From Afipia sp. P52-10 (GTDB lineage Bacteria > Pseudomonadota > Alphaproteobacteria > Rhizobiales > Xanthobacteraceae), in the NCBI RefSeq assembly GCF_000516555.1, contig NZ_AZSJ01000004.1, positions 189,592 to 253,591 on the forward strand: a stretch of 64,000 nucleotides of DNA, given 5' to 3'. Below are positions 52,015 to 60,817 of the stretch, in pieces (the first letter of the stretch is position 1; every line of letters begins with the position of its first letter). A program made the translations under genes and the position numbers. The notes below the pieces were generated by a model, which worked only from the letters and a program-made list of their open reading frames with translations, did not search any database and had not been told where the DNA came from.

Positions 52015-52062
52015 CAGACTTGAAACTTGCGTGAGACTTGAAACTTGAACCGACGTCCGGGT

Positions 52063-53130
52063 TCAAAGCGGCACTAGCGGCGGCACCATGTCCTGTTCGC
52101 CTGGGTTGAATTGCAGCGGCTCCCAGCAACCATGCTGCCTGAGGATCGCCTCCAGCCGCTGGCGCGGCTCTCCCTCGACGGCGGCCAAACCGGCCTTGAG
52201 CCACAGCAGACAGCGCCGCTTGTACGAGCGCGTCGGGTTCGGATAGCTCTTACCGCCGTGCTCGAAATTGTAGGGATTGGCGCCAGTCGCAATCGCCGCA
52301 GCGTTCGCGACGAGAAACGGAAGGTAGGTATCGCCAGCCAAAGCGAGCAACGCTGTGACGCCGGGACTCAATGGCTCATGCGGATCACGCCACTCGCCTT
52401 CGATGCCCGATGCATCATCCAGATCGTGCGTCCACTGATAGGCCCGCACGGCGCTGCGACGAATAATGTCCGACGGCGTGGGATCGATCGATAGCTGCGA
52501 AAGCTGACCATAAAGGCCGAAGTCGGCGATCGACGGACGACTTCCGAACAGATAGCGGCTGTGCTGGAGCTGCAGCTCGATCGCCTCCAAAACGCGGCGA
52601 TAGCCCTCCTGCCAAAGCGGGCGATTGACCGAGAGGTCTCCCGCCCGGGCCAGCATCTTCACCTGTCGATTCAGAAAAAAGGTGACGACCTCGTCAAATT
52701 CCTCGGCTGGCATGGCCCCATACCAGCCGGCCATCTGCCGCCGCGCGCAGAACTGCTGGTCCACGGGTTCGGCCCAGCGGTAGTCGAACATCGCGAAGAC
52801 CAGCCACTCGTCCGCCAGGTCTTCCAGGAGCAGCGCCAGAAATCGATCCGCCGGATCGTCCGGCAACACACTGCGCGTGCCCGGATGCATATCCTCCAGC
52901 GCCAGGATCATCGGCGTTGAATCCGCCCAGTAGCGCCCGTCCGGCAATTGCATCACCGGGATGATGCCCTTGTCAGCCCTGGCAAGTTCACCTTCGGGAT
53001 CACGGAACCGCGGCTTCGATGGGACGACCCAGGTATGCGGCAACCGGCGATAGCGCAAAATCGCCCGCATCTTAAGACTATAGGGTGAACCCGGCCCGCC
53101 GAGCAGGCGGTACCGACCGGCTTGATGCAT
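52063..53130 (-). CDS. Glutathione S-transferase-like protein
   Basis: 355-residue protein with an N-terminal thioredoxin-like GST domain (YRLLGGPGSPYSLKMRAILRY, about residues 6-85) carrying a cis-Pro type DKGIIPVMQLPDG block, and a long helical C-terminal part with GSRPSIADFGLYGQLSQL, the usual GST N-capping region. The chain is about 130 residues longer than a typical GST. Ser/Tyr in GSPYS are candidate thiol-activating residues. ATG at 53130 follows GGGAAG. It leads the operon with the acyl-CoA dehydrogenase, the synthetase, the sulfatase and FGE. Its reaction is unknown; a ligase or etherase on an aromatic ether would fit the company but is not proven. Confidence 0.82.
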   Translation of the reverse strand: MHQAGRYRLLGGPGSPYSLKMRAILRYRRLPHTWVVPSKPRFRDPEGELARADKGIIPVMQLPDGRYWADSTPMILALEDMHPGTRSVLPDDPADRFLALLLEDLADEWLVFAMFDYRWAEPVDQQFCARRQMAGWYGAMPAEEFDEVVTFFLNRQVKMLARAGDLSVNRPLWQEGYRRVLEAIELQLQHSRYLFGSRPSIADFGLYGQLSQLSIDPTPSDIIRRSAVRAYQWTHDLDDASGIEGEWRDPHEPLSPGVTALLALAGDTYLPFLVANAAAIATGANPYNFEHGGKSYPNPTRSYKRRCLLWLKAGLAAVEGEPRQRLEAILRQHGCWEPLQFNPGEQDMVPPLVPL

Positions 53131-53235
53131 TGGACGCTTCCCGGAATTATCGCATAGTTTTATGCAACATAATATTCCGCCCACAATGTTGTAAAGTCGT
53201 CACCGAATCGTCCTGAGGAAAGCCTGTACCTGCGC
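53131..53235. promoter_or_regulatory. Divergent GST/TetR promoter with GCATA-N4-TATGC at 53152-53165
   Basis: 105-base divergent gap. The inverted repeat GCATA-GTTT-TATGC is centred here, 22 bases above the GST gene start and about 70 above the TetR gene, followed by AT-rich AACATAATATT. Likely operator of the TetR protein. Confidence 0.45.
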
Positions 53236-53886
53236 ATGACCAGCTCTCCCGAACGCGCTACCGAGGAACGTATCGACGGCCGCCGTCAGCGGACCCAGAT
53301 CACCCGCGCCAACATCGTGAATGCAGCGATCGCGCTGCAGAACGACGGCCATATGCGGCCATCGATGCAGCAGATCGCCGAACGCGCCGGCGTATCGTTG
53401 CGGACGGCATTTCAGCATTTTCCGGAAAAGCATCAGCTCACCCATGCCGTCCTCGACGAGCTCACCCGCCTCAACCGGGTCGACCCGCCTCCGACCGAGC
53501 TCGCCGCCCATGGCGCCCTGGACGCGCGGATGAGCAAGTTTCTCGAGATCCGCTGCCGCCAACTTGAAGGTCTGACGCCGCATCGCCGCGCATCGAATTC
53601 GATGATCGCCACGTCACCGCTGCTGCAGAAGCACCGCGTCAAAGTACGACAGCGTTATCGCAACGTAGTCGAGACATGGTTCGAGGCAGAGCTCAATGCC
53701 TTGCCGGACAAGAGCCGCCGCAAGTGGTTGGTTGCCATCGCAACGCTGGTTGACTGGGAAATGTGGCAGTCGTTGCGCACCTATCCGAGCCGCAGCGTCG
53801 CCGAAGCCCGCGAGGTGCTGTCGTTGCTGCTCGGGGCCGCCCTCAAGCAGATGGAAGACGAGGCACGCTCAGGAACGCGGCGTTAA
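53236..53886 (+). CDS. TetR-family transcriptional regulator
   Basis: 216-residue one-component regulator. The N-terminal HTH (about residues 20-68) is RANIVNAAIALQNDGHMRPSMQQIAERAGVSLRTAFQHF in part, here with the usual FQHF in place of YYHF; the rest is an all-helical ligand domain with no recognised family. It is divergent from the GST-like gene, so it most likely represses the GST-to-FGE operon and itself until a CoA thioester or aromatic ligand binds. Confidence 0.88.
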   Translation: MTSSPERATEERIDGRRQRTQITRANIVNAAIALQNDGHMRPSMQQIAERAGVSLRTAFQHFPEKHQLTHAVLDELTRLNRVDPPPTELAAHGALDARMSKFLEIRCRQLEGLTPHRRASNSMIATSPLLQKHRVKVRQRYRNVVETWFEAELNALPDKSRRKWLVAIATLVDWEMWQSLRTYPSRSVAEAREVLSLLLGAALKQMEDEARSGTRR

Positions 53887-53893
53887 GCCGCAC

Positions 53894-54316
53894 TCACTCC
53901 TTCGACGCTCCAGCCAGACGCCGTTCGTCAGCGACCTGCTTCCAGTACGCATCCTTGAGCGCGATCCGGCCGTCGCGGAAGACGTATCGCTCCATGCCGA
54001 GTGCTTCGAACGTCGCATCGGTCGCGCGGAACGTCCCGCGTACACGAAACGTCATCAGCGTCACTTCCGGCGCATGGTGCAAGACGGTGTCATGAAAGCG
54101 CATCGCGGAATACAGCTGGTCTCGCTCGTCAAAATAGGCTTTGAGGTCCTCGCGGCTGGCGAGTTGGCGCCCGAATGGCGCCGTTGGGCCGATAGGCAGC
54201 GACCAAATGAAATCCGGGGTCACCACCCGGTAGATAGCCTCGATGTCCTTCGCGAACAGCGCCTTGGCAAAAGCCGCCAGCAACGCTTCGCGCTCGTTAT
54301 TTGTGGGTCCGCGCAT
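53894..54316 (-). CDS. SnoaL-like/NTF2-fold protein
   Basis: 140-residue protein of the NTF2-like superfamily. ATG at 54316 follows AAGGAAAG; a GTG directly before it is the alternative. EALLAAFAKALFAKDIEAIYRVVTPDFIWSLPIG is the family opening (helix with a conserved DxxAI pattern), and RFHDTVLHHAPEVTLMTFRVRG forms the sheet. Members are small hydratases, isomerases or binding proteins; no catalytic residues identify the role. It is convergent with the TetR gene. Confidence 0.75.
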   Translation of the reverse strand: MRGPTNNEREALLAAFAKALFAKDIEAIYRVVTPDFIWSLPIGPTAPFGRQLASREDLKAYFDERDQLYSAMRFHDTVLHHAPEVTLMTFRVRGTFRATDATFEALGMERYVFRDGRIALKDAYWKQVADERRLAGASKE

Positions 54317-54430
54317 CACAGGCTTTCCTTCAGGCTTTCCGGTCTGGGGACTTTATCAGGGCTCCTGAGGAATCGCGCTCCTGAATAGACATCCTTCCGG
54401 CAGAGACGTCGATTAGCGCCAGAGGATCAA

Positions 54431-54619
54431 TCAGCTAGACGCGTGAGCTTTCGATCGATCCCGCACCGAACCTTTGCGCATGGCGGCCGCCTTCGCTTTC
54501 GGCCCTGGACCGCGCATGTAATGTTTCGACGGCTCGTAACGTTCATCGAACGATTTCAAAAGCCCGGCGATCGCCTGGTTGGTCTGTGCGAAAATCGCTT
54601 TTGCTTTGGCGAGAAGCAT
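54431..54619 (-). CDS. Small basic hypothetical protein
   Basis: 62 residues, start ATG 54619 (MLLAKAKAIFAQTNQAIAG). An N-terminal amphipathic helix leads to YEPSKHYMRGPGPKAKAAAMRKG and a Lys/Arg-rich tail. The composition and defined ends look like a small nucleoid- or RNA-associated protein, but no family was recognised and no strong ribosome site is seen. Could be a chance frame. Confidence 0.45.
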   Translation of the reverse strand: MLLAKAKAIFAQTNQAIAGLLKSFDERYEPSKHYMRGPGPKAKAAAMRKGSVRDRSKAHASS

Positions 54620-54733
54620 CGATGCAATCCGGATGAGGCGGCTTTACTCGCAATTGCGCTTCATGTCCGCAAACTGCGACAGCCAGCCTGATACTGCCGA
54701 TGCCCTGCGACGACAAGACCTCATTCAATCTAT

Positions 54734-54762
54734 TTGCATCCAATTATGAGATTTAATATGCT
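54734..54762 (+). promoter_or_regulatory. Predicted sigma-70-like promoter of the dipeptide-type importer operon
   Basis: TTGCAT-N17-TATGCT (54734-54739 and 54757-54762) in an AT-rich stretch, 76 bases above the binding-protein ATG at 54838. The best -35/-10 pair with ideal spacing seen in this gap; not verified. Confidence 0.35.
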
Positions 54763-54837
54763 GGCATCATAACGAATGGGCCCCCTGGCGCGCCCCGATA
54801 ATCAATCATGGTTCGGCGATCTGCCGAGGGAGGAAGT

Positions 54838-56367
54838 ATGGCGTCATCCCGCCCCTTCGCGTTTAAAGTCTCTATGGCCGCGGCCGCCATCGGCATTGCG
54901 CTGCTCTCAGCCACGGCCCTTAGAGCTGCCGAGCCGAAGCAGGGCGGCTCGCTCAGCATCTCGCTCGAGTCCGATCTGCCGACGCTCGATCCTTTGGGCT
55001 TTGCGTCTTTCAACGACCGTGAAGCTGGGCTGATCCTTTACGACACGCTGCTTGACATCGATCCCAAGGGCAACGTCGTTCCCAATATCGCCGAAAAGAT
55101 CGAAGCGTCACCCGACGTGATGTCCTTCAAGCTGACACTGCGCAGTGGCGTGACCTTTTCCGACGGGACCGCTTACGACGCTGCCGCCGTGGTGAAGAAT
55201 TTCCAGCGCATCATGGATCCAAAGAACCGCTGCCGCTGTGTCTCCGATCTCTCGACCATCGATAAGATCGAGGCCACCGGACCGCTCGAAGTATCGATCA
55301 AGATGAAGACGCCGTCGGCACATTTCCCGGCGACCCTGGCCGACGTTGCCGGCATGGTGGTCTCGCCGACCGCTGTCGAGAAATACGGCGCGGATTTCGG
55401 CAACCATGGCGTCGGCGCAGGCCCGTTCAAACTGAAGGAGTGGCAGCGCGGTGCCCAGGTCGTCTTCGATCGCAACCCGACCTATTGGCGCAAGCCGGCT
55501 CACCTCGATGAGGTGGTGCTGCGGCCGATGCCAGACGAGCAGACACGTTATGCGAGCCTCAAGGCCGGCAATCTCGACATCGTCATGAATGCCGCCGCCC
55601 GCGATGTGCTCGACGCGCAGCAGCAGAAGCGTTTTCAGGTGCTGAACCCAGGCAGTCTGGCGACCAATTTCGTGCAGATCAACATGGGCGCTCCGGACGT
55701 CTCCGATATCCGTGTCCGTCAGGCGCTAGCCTATTCGCTGGATCGTGTTGCCTACAACAAGGCCATCAACCGCGGCCTGTACAAGATCGCCAACACGCCG
55801 TTCGGCACCGGCCTATTCCCGCACGAGCAGGTGGACGGTTATCCCAGCTACGACCTCGCCAAGGCGAAGAAGCTGGTCCAGGACTACGGCAAGCCGATCA
55901 AGATCAAGCTGTCGATCAATGCCGCGCCGGTCTCCACTCTCGCCGCGCAAGCCCTGCAGCAGATGTGGAAGAAGGCCGGGATCGAGACGGAGATCATCCC
56001 CCTCGAGCAGGTGCAGCTGGTTCGCGCAGCAGCCACCCGCGACTATCAAGTCATGCTGTATCGCTGGGCGGGTGGCGCCGATCCCGATAAGAACGTGCAC
56101 CAGTTCTTCCATTCGAAGGGCACGGTCAATCGCGTGAACTTCAACAATCCGGAGATGGACAAGCTTCTGGATGCCGGCCGCGCCACGACAGACCAGGCCG
56201 AACGGCTGAAGATCTATCGTCAGGTGAATAACCTGCTTGCGAAGGAGCTGCCCTATCTGTTCCTGACTTATTTCGACAACATCTCGCTCGTGAACCCGGC
56301 GGTAAAGGGCCTGACACCCATTCCCGATGGCCTGCTCCGCCTGCATTCGGTGTGGAAGGACAAATGA
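54838..56367 (+). CDS. Dipeptide/oligopeptide-type ABC substrate-binding protein
   Basis: Periplasmic receptor of the SBP_bac_5 family, 509 residues. ATG at 54838 after GAGGGAGGAAG; signal peptide MASSRPFAFKVSMAAAAIGIAL with cleavage at LRA-AEP. GGSLSISLESDLPTLDPLGFAS, YDTLLDIDPKGNVVPNIAEK and GAGPFKLKEWQRGAQVVFDRNPTYWR are the family blocks. VRQALAYSLDRVAYNKAINRG is also standard. First of five genes of a full importer; overlaps the first permease by four bases. Ligand could be a peptide, glutathione, nickel complex or a sulfated or opine-like compound. Confidence 0.92.
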   Translation: MASSRPFAFKVSMAAAAIGIALLSATALRAAEPKQGGSLSISLESDLPTLDPLGFASFNDREAGLILYDTLLDIDPKGNVVPNIAEKIEASPDVMSFKLTLRSGVTFSDGTAYDAAAVVKNFQRIMDPKNRCRCVSDLSTIDKIEATGPLEVSIKMKTPSAHFPATLADVAGMVVSPTAVEKYGADFGNHGVGAGPFKLKEWQRGAQVVFDRNPTYWRKPAHLDEVVLRPMPDEQTRYASLKAGNLDIVMNAAARDVLDAQQQKRFQVLNPGSLATNFVQINMGAPDVSDIRVRQALAYSLDRVAYNKAINRGLYKIANTPFGTGLFPHEQVDGYPSYDLAKAKKLVQDYGKPIKIKLSINAAPVSTLAAQALQQMWKKAGIETEIIPLEQVQLVRAAATRDYQVMLYRWAGGADPDKNVHQFFHSKGTVNRVNFNNPEMDKLLDAGRATTDQAERLKIYRQVNNLLAKELPYLFLTYFDNISLVNPAVKGLTPIPDGLLRLHSVWKDK

Positions 56368-57332
56368 GCTTCGGGCCGGCTATGCGCCGCATCCGCTCGC
56401 AGATCCTGACGTTGATCGCGGTCGTCTTTGCCGCGACGGCATTGACCTTCGCGGTCACCGAGATCCTGCCCGGCGACGCGGCGGTTGCCATCCTCGGCGA
56501 CACGGCAACCGAGGCCGACATCCAATCGTTGCGTCAGGAGCTCGGACTGGAGCGGCCGCTGGTCGTGCGCTATGCGGACTGGCTCGGCAACGCCATCACC
56601 GGCGATCTCGGCCGCTCGTACCGCACCCGCGAGAGCATCGCGGTGATGATCGGCCAGCGGCTGCCTGTCACCATCGAGCTCATCATCTTGACCCAGATCA
56701 TCGCGCTCGGGCTTGCGGTACCGGCCGGCATCATCGCCGCCTATCGCAACCGCTCCGGCGTCGATCATGCGCTCGGCAGCGTCTCGATCGGCTTGCTGTC
56801 GATGCCGGCGTTCGTGATCGGTATCGGCCTGATCTATACGCTATCGGTGGCACTCGGCTGGTTCCCGGCCTCAGGCTATGTACGTCCGAGTGACGGCATC
56901 ATCGCCAATCTGCACAGCATGGTCCTGCCCGCGCTGACGCTGGCACTTGCGGAGTTTCCCGTCTACATGCGGCTGCTGCGCGCGGACATGATCGCCACGC
57001 TGCAACAGGATTTCATCCTGGTCGCGCGCGCAAAAGGCCTGGGTGTCCGCGACATCCTGATCGGCCATGCCTTGCGCCCGTCATCGCTCTCGCTCGTCAC
57101 CGTCATCGGCATCAATCTCGGCCGCCTGGTCGGCGGCGCGGTCATCATCGAAACGCTGTTCGCCATCCCCGGAATCGGACAGATGCTGGTGAACGCTGTC
57201 TACCAGCACGATCACTTTGCGATCCAAGGCGTGGTGCTGGTGGTCGCCACTGGCTTCGTGCTCATCAATCTTGCCGTCGACATGGCTTATGCCCTGCTCG
57301 ATCCACGGGTGCGTCATGGCGTCGATAGCTGA
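56364..57332 (+). CDS. ABC transporter permease 1, DppB/OppB type
   Basis: 322-residue inner-membrane permease from ATG 56364 (MSFGPAMRRIRSQILTL), overlapping the binding-protein stop (ATGA). Six hydrophobic segments; the N-terminal helix TLIAVVFAATALTFAVTEILPGDAAVAILGD is typical, and MLLRADMIATLQQDFILVARAKGLG plus ETLFAIPGIGQMLVNAV include the EAA loop contacting the ATPases. Confidence 0.93.
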   Translation: MSFGPAMRRIRSQILTLIAVVFAATALTFAVTEILPGDAAVAILGDTATEADIQSLRQELGLERPLVVRYADWLGNAITGDLGRSYRTRESIAVMIGQRLPVTIELIILTQIIALGLAVPAGIIAAYRNRSGVDHALGSVSIGLLSMPAFVIGIGLIYTLSVALGWFPASGYVRPSDGIIANLHSMVLPALTLALAEFPVYMRLLRADMIATLQQDFILVARAKGLGVRDILIGHALRPSSLSLVTVIGINLGRLVGGAVIIETLFAIPGIGQMLVNAVYQHDHFAIQGVVLVVATGFVLINLAVDMAYALLDPRVRHGVDS

Positions 57333-58176
57333 TGTAACGCCCATAGCCCGGCCGCGGAAGCGGCGGCGCATCGAGCTCGGCATCAGCCTAGCGCTGCTCT
57401 GGATGGCACTCGTCATCATTCTGGCCGTGCTCGCGCCTTACATCGGCATCCAGAGCCCGGACGAAGGCGACTTCACCGAAGTCTTGTCGCTCCCGAGCGC
57501 CGCGCATTGGCTTGGCACCGACTCACTCGGCCGTGACGTGTTCGCCCGCGCCATCTATGGGGCGCAGGTGTCGCTGACCGTCGCCCTCGGCAGCGTCGGC
57601 ATCGGCCTCGTCTTCGGCGGCACGCTTGGGCTGATCGCAGGCTACTTCGGCCGTTGGCCGGACCGGCTGCTAATGGGCGCGATGACCGTGCTGCTCTGCT
57701 TCCCGGGAATCATCCTGGCCATCGCGCTGGTCTCCAGCCTCGGCCCGAGCGTCGGCAACGTGACCTTCGCCATCGGCGTGATCTTCATCCCTGCATTCGC
57801 CCGCATTGCCCGCGCCAATACGCTGAGCCTGCGGAGCCGCGAGTTCGTCCTGGCGGCGCAGGCGCTCGGTGCGAGGCTACCGCGCATCCTCATGCGCGAG
57901 ATTCTGCCGAATCTGATGCCGGCGCTGCTGTCCTATGCGGTCGTAATGCTCGGTGTCGCCATCCTTGCCGAAGCGGCGCTCGGCTTCCTCGGCCTGTCGG
58001 TGCGGCCGCCACAACCGAGCTGGGGCGGTATGGTTGCCACCGAACGCGGCAACTTGGCCGACAGCCCGCATGCCGTATTCATCCCCGCAGCCGTTATGTT
58101 TCTCACGGTGCTCGCGATCAATTGGCTCGGCGAGGCCGTGCGCCGCCTGTTCGATATCAAGGCCCAGTCGCTATGA
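57316..58176 (+). CDS. ABC transporter permease 2, DppC/OppC type
   Basis: 286-residue permease from ATG 57316 (MASIADVTPIARPRKRRR), overlapping permease 1 by 17 bases. LGTDSLGRDVFARAIYGAQVSL is the DppC family signature, REFVLAAQALGARLPRILMREILPNLMPALL the EAA loop, and EAALGFLGLSVRPPQPSWGGM the last family block. The stop overlaps the next ATG (ATGA). Confidence 0.93.
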   Translation: MASIADVTPIARPRKRRRIELGISLALLWMALVIILAVLAPYIGIQSPDEGDFTEVLSLPSAAHWLGTDSLGRDVFARAIYGAQVSLTVALGSVGIGLVFGGTLGLIAGYFGRWPDRLLMGAMTVLLCFPGIILAIALVSSLGPSVGNVTFAIGVIFIPAFARIARANTLSLRSREFVLAAQALGARLPRILMREILPNLMPALLSYAVVMLGVAILAEAALGFLGLSVRPPQPSWGGMVATERGNLADSPHAVFIPAAVMFLTVLAINWLGEAVRRLFDIKAQSL

Positions 58177-59150
58177 CCGAACCGCTCTTGAAAGTCCGTG
58201 ACCTTTCCATCCGCTTCGATACGCCGCGCGGACTGGTGCATGCCGTGAACAATGTGTCGTTCGATCTGATGCCCGGCCAGACCATGGCGGTTGTCGGCGA
58301 ATCTGGCTCCGGCAAGAGCGTCCTATCGCGAGCGATCTTACGGCTTCTCCCCGAGGCCACGACCGAACGTTCGGGCCAGGTTCTGTTTGACGGGACAGAC
58401 CTCACCGCACTGACGGAAAAGAAACTGCGCAACGTCCGTGGCAAGGACATCGCCATGATCTTCCAGGATCCGATGTCTTCCCTCAATCCGGTCCTCACTA
58501 TCGAGCAGCAGATTGGAGAGGTGCTCGAACTGCATCTCGGCCTTGATTCATCCGAACGCAAGGGGCGTACGATCGAGCTTCTGCGCTCGGTCGGAATCGC
58601 CGCCGCCGAACAACGCATGAAGGAGTATCCGCATCAACTGTCCGGCGGCATGCGTCAGCGGGTGATGATCGCGATGGCACTCGCCTGCCGGCCGCGGCTC
58701 CTGATCGCCGACGAGCCGACCACCGCGCTCGATGTGACCATCCAAATGCAGATCCTGGTGCTTCTCAAACGGCAGCAGCGCGAGACCGGCATGGCGATGA
58801 TCTTCATCAGTCATGATCTGGCCGCGGTCGGCGGCATCGCCGACGAGGTCGTCGTCATGTATGGCGGCCGCTTCGTCGAGCAGGCGCCGACCGACGCCTT
58901 CTTCAAGGCCCGGCACATGCCCTACAGCGAGGCGCTGTTGAAAGCCCGGCCCGACCCGTTTGCGCCGCGCGGCGCACGGCTGCAGGCCATCGCCGGCCGG
59001 CCGCCCGATCTTACCGCCCTGCCGAAAGGCTGCTCCTTTGCGGCGCGCTGCAGCCGCGTGCAGCCGGACTGCCGTGAAAGCCTTCCGCCCTTCCGCGACC
59101 AAGGCAACCGCCGCTACGCCTGTTTCCATCCGATCCTCAATATCGCATGA
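58173..59150 (+). CDS. ABC transporter ATP-binding protein, DppD type
   Basis: 325-residue ATPase. Walker [10 protein letters not shown]-loop [16 protein letters not shown], signature [12 protein letters not shown], Walker [14 protein letters not shown] and C-terminal [15 protein letters not shown], an oligopeptide-importer domain with Cys residues that can hold a 4Fe-4S cluster in this family. The upstream open frame from 57654 is the shadow of the permease. Confidence 0.94.
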   Translation: MTEPLLKVRDLSIRFDTPRGLVHAVNNVSFDLMPGQTMAVVGESGSGKSVLSRAILRLLPEATTERSGQVLFDGTDLTALTEKKLRNVRGKDIAMIFQDPMSSLNPVLTIEQQIGEVLELHLGLDSSERKGRTIELLRSVGIAAAEQRMKEYPHQLSGGMRQRVMIAMALACRPRLLIADEPTTALDVTIQMQILVLLKRQQRETGMAMIFISHDLAAVGGIADEVVVMYGGRFVEQAPTDAFFKARHMPYSEALLKARPDPFAPRGARLQAIAGRPPDLTALPKGCSFAARCSRVQPDCRESLPPFRDQGNRRYACFHPILNIA

Positions 59151-60133
59151 CGCATACACCTGCCCTCGAAGTCTCGCACCTGGTCCGGACTTTCCGCCGG
59201 CCCGATGGTCGCGTGGTCACCGCCGTCGATAATGTAAGCTTCACGCTGGAGCATGATGAAACGCTTGGTCTCGTCGGCGAGTCCGGGTGCGGAAAGTCGA
59301 CGCTTGCCCGCACTCTGATGCAGCTGCCGCCGCCAACGTCCGGCAGCGTGATGATTTCCGGACAAGACCTGGCAAGTTTGTCTCCCTCCGCCCGGCGCGA
59401 ACTCCGCCGCAAGCTGCAGATGGTGTTTCAAGACCCGATCTCATCGCTCAACCCACGGCGGCGGATTGCCGACGTCGTCGCCGAGCCGTTGGCGATCTGG
59501 GGGAACGGGAACGCCGAAAAGAACCGCACGCGCATCGCCGACACGCTTGCCGAGGTGGGCTTCGATCCCGAGGTCGTATGGTCACGCCGGCCGCACGAAA
59601 TGTCCGGCGGGCAATGCCAGCGTGTCGCAATCGCCCGCGCATTGATGCTGGAGCCGACCGTGATGGTGCTCGACGAGCCTGTCTCGGCTCTGGACGTGTC
59701 GGTGCAGGCGCAAATCCTGAATCTGCTGCTCGACATCAAGAGCCGCCGCTCGCTTAGCATGATTTTCATCAGTCACGATCTGGCTGTGATCCGGAACATC
59801 TGCGATCGCGTCGCGGTGATGTATCTCGGCAAAATCGTCGAGATCGGGCGCACCGAAGATGTCTACCGCAACCCGCAACATCCCTATACGCAGGCCCTGC
59901 TCGGCTCTGTGCTAGCTCCCGGCCAAAAGCTACCGGATGAGGAGGTGCTGAGTGGCGATCTGCCGTCGCTGCTCAATCCTCCGAGCGGTTGCCGCTTCCG
60001 AACCCGTTGCACCCGCGCGACCGAACGCTGTGCCAGTGAACCGCCGCAACTCCGAGCTTCGGAAGAGGCGCACCTCGCGGCCTGCCATCATCCCCTCGGC
60101 TTTGCCGATATCGAACGCCGTCAATCCGTGTAA
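59147..60133 (+). CDS. ABC transporter ATP-binding protein, DppF type
   Basis: 328-residue second ATPase, ATG overlapping the DppD-type stop. Walker A GESGCGKST, Q-loop MVFQDPISSLNPRRRI, signature MSGGQCQRVAIARAL, Walker B VMVLDEPVSALDV and C-terminal CRFRTRCTRATERCAS. Completes a five-gene importer. It is followed after 29 bases by the 205-residue gene, so the transcript probably continues. Confidence 0.94.
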   Translation: MTHTPALEVSHLVRTFRRPDGRVVTAVDNVSFTLEHDETLGLVGESGCGKSTLARTLMQLPPPTSGSVMISGQDLASLSPSARRELRRKLQMVFQDPISSLNPRRRIADVVAEPLAIWGNGNAEKNRTRIADTLAEVGFDPEVVWSRRPHEMSGGQCQRVAIARALMLEPTVMVLDEPVSALDVSVQAQILNLLLDIKSRRSLSMIFISHDLAVIRNICDRVAVMYLGKIVEIGRTEDVYRNPQHPYTQALLGSVLAPGQKLPDEEVLSGDLPSLLNPPSGCRFRTRCTRATERCASEPPQLRASEEAHLAACHHPLGFADIERRQSV

Positions 60134-60162
60134 CGGCTTAATCTATCCTCGAGGAGCTACTC

Positions 60163-60780
60163 TTGTCCGATAAGACATATCGTGTTTTGCGTTTCGACGA
60201 ACTGACGGTCCAGCGCAACCGTGGCGAAGACATCGCGCGGCAGATTCAGGCCAACGGTGCAGGCGCCGCGCACCAGACCTTCGGCGTCTGGCTGCCGATG
60301 ATCGGGGTCAGCGTCAACGTCGTGACGGCTGCCACGAACTGGACGGACGAGCCGCCGGCGCCGTCCTATAAGGATGATGCGATCGTCGGAGTCCGCTCCC
60401 GTCTTTTCGATGTGCTGGCCCGCGGCCAGGAGCCATGCACACGCGAAGGTGCCTACACCCACCGCTGGTTCGTGGTTCGTCCCGAAGACGTCGAGACGGT
60501 CACCCAGCAGAGCGTCGAAGCGTGGAAATCGATGGAAGCCGACACCGAAGCGCGGATCACCGGGTTCTGGTTGTGCCGCGAGCGGAACGAGCGCGACGAA
60601 GCGACGATCTTGATGATCGTCTATTATCCGAACCTCGCCGCATGGGAGACGAGCCGCTACTGGAAACCGTTGCCCAATGGCCAGGTGCAACCGAACCGCA
60701 ATGTCTGGGGCAGCCTGTTTCAACAACGCCGGGATACCCAGATCGATTCCTGGGTGACGATGCACCGGCTGGCGAAATAA
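60163..60780 (+). CDS. Unknown 205-residue protein with TTG start
   Basis: No family was firmly recognised. The start is a TTG at 60163 with a clear GAGGAGCTACTC ribosome site before it; the next Met is far inside. The chain is soluble, without signal peptide. RVLRFDELTVQRNRGED, GVWLPMIGVSVN, THRWFVVRPEDV and YYPNLAAWETSRYWKPLP alternate beta and helix, as in dimeric alpha/beta-barrel (NIPSNAP or EthD-like) proteins, and the repeated Trp/Tyr suggests a hydrophobic pocket. It sits between the importer and the sulfatase-type MBL gene on the same strand, so it may bind or modify the imported compound. Confidence 0.75.
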   Translation: MSDKTYRVLRFDELTVQRNRGEDIARQIQANGAGAAHQTFGVWLPMIGVSVNVVTAATNWTDEPPAPSYKDDAIVGVRSRLFDVLARGQEPCTREGAYTHRWFVVRPEDVETVTQQSVEAWKSMEADTEARITGFWLCRERNERDEATILMIVYYPNLAAWETSRYWKPLPNGQVQPNRNVWGSLFQQRRDTQIDSWVTMHRLAK

Positions 60781-60817
60781 TTCGCGAACGAAGCCCAAGC
60801 GACCAAGGGAGATCACC

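Noticed and set aside
52016-52047. 14-bp direct repeat AGACTTGAAACTTG, two copies 18 bases apart
   Set aside because: Only two short copies in a 48-base gap in front of the dehydrogenase; probably replication slippage, not an element.
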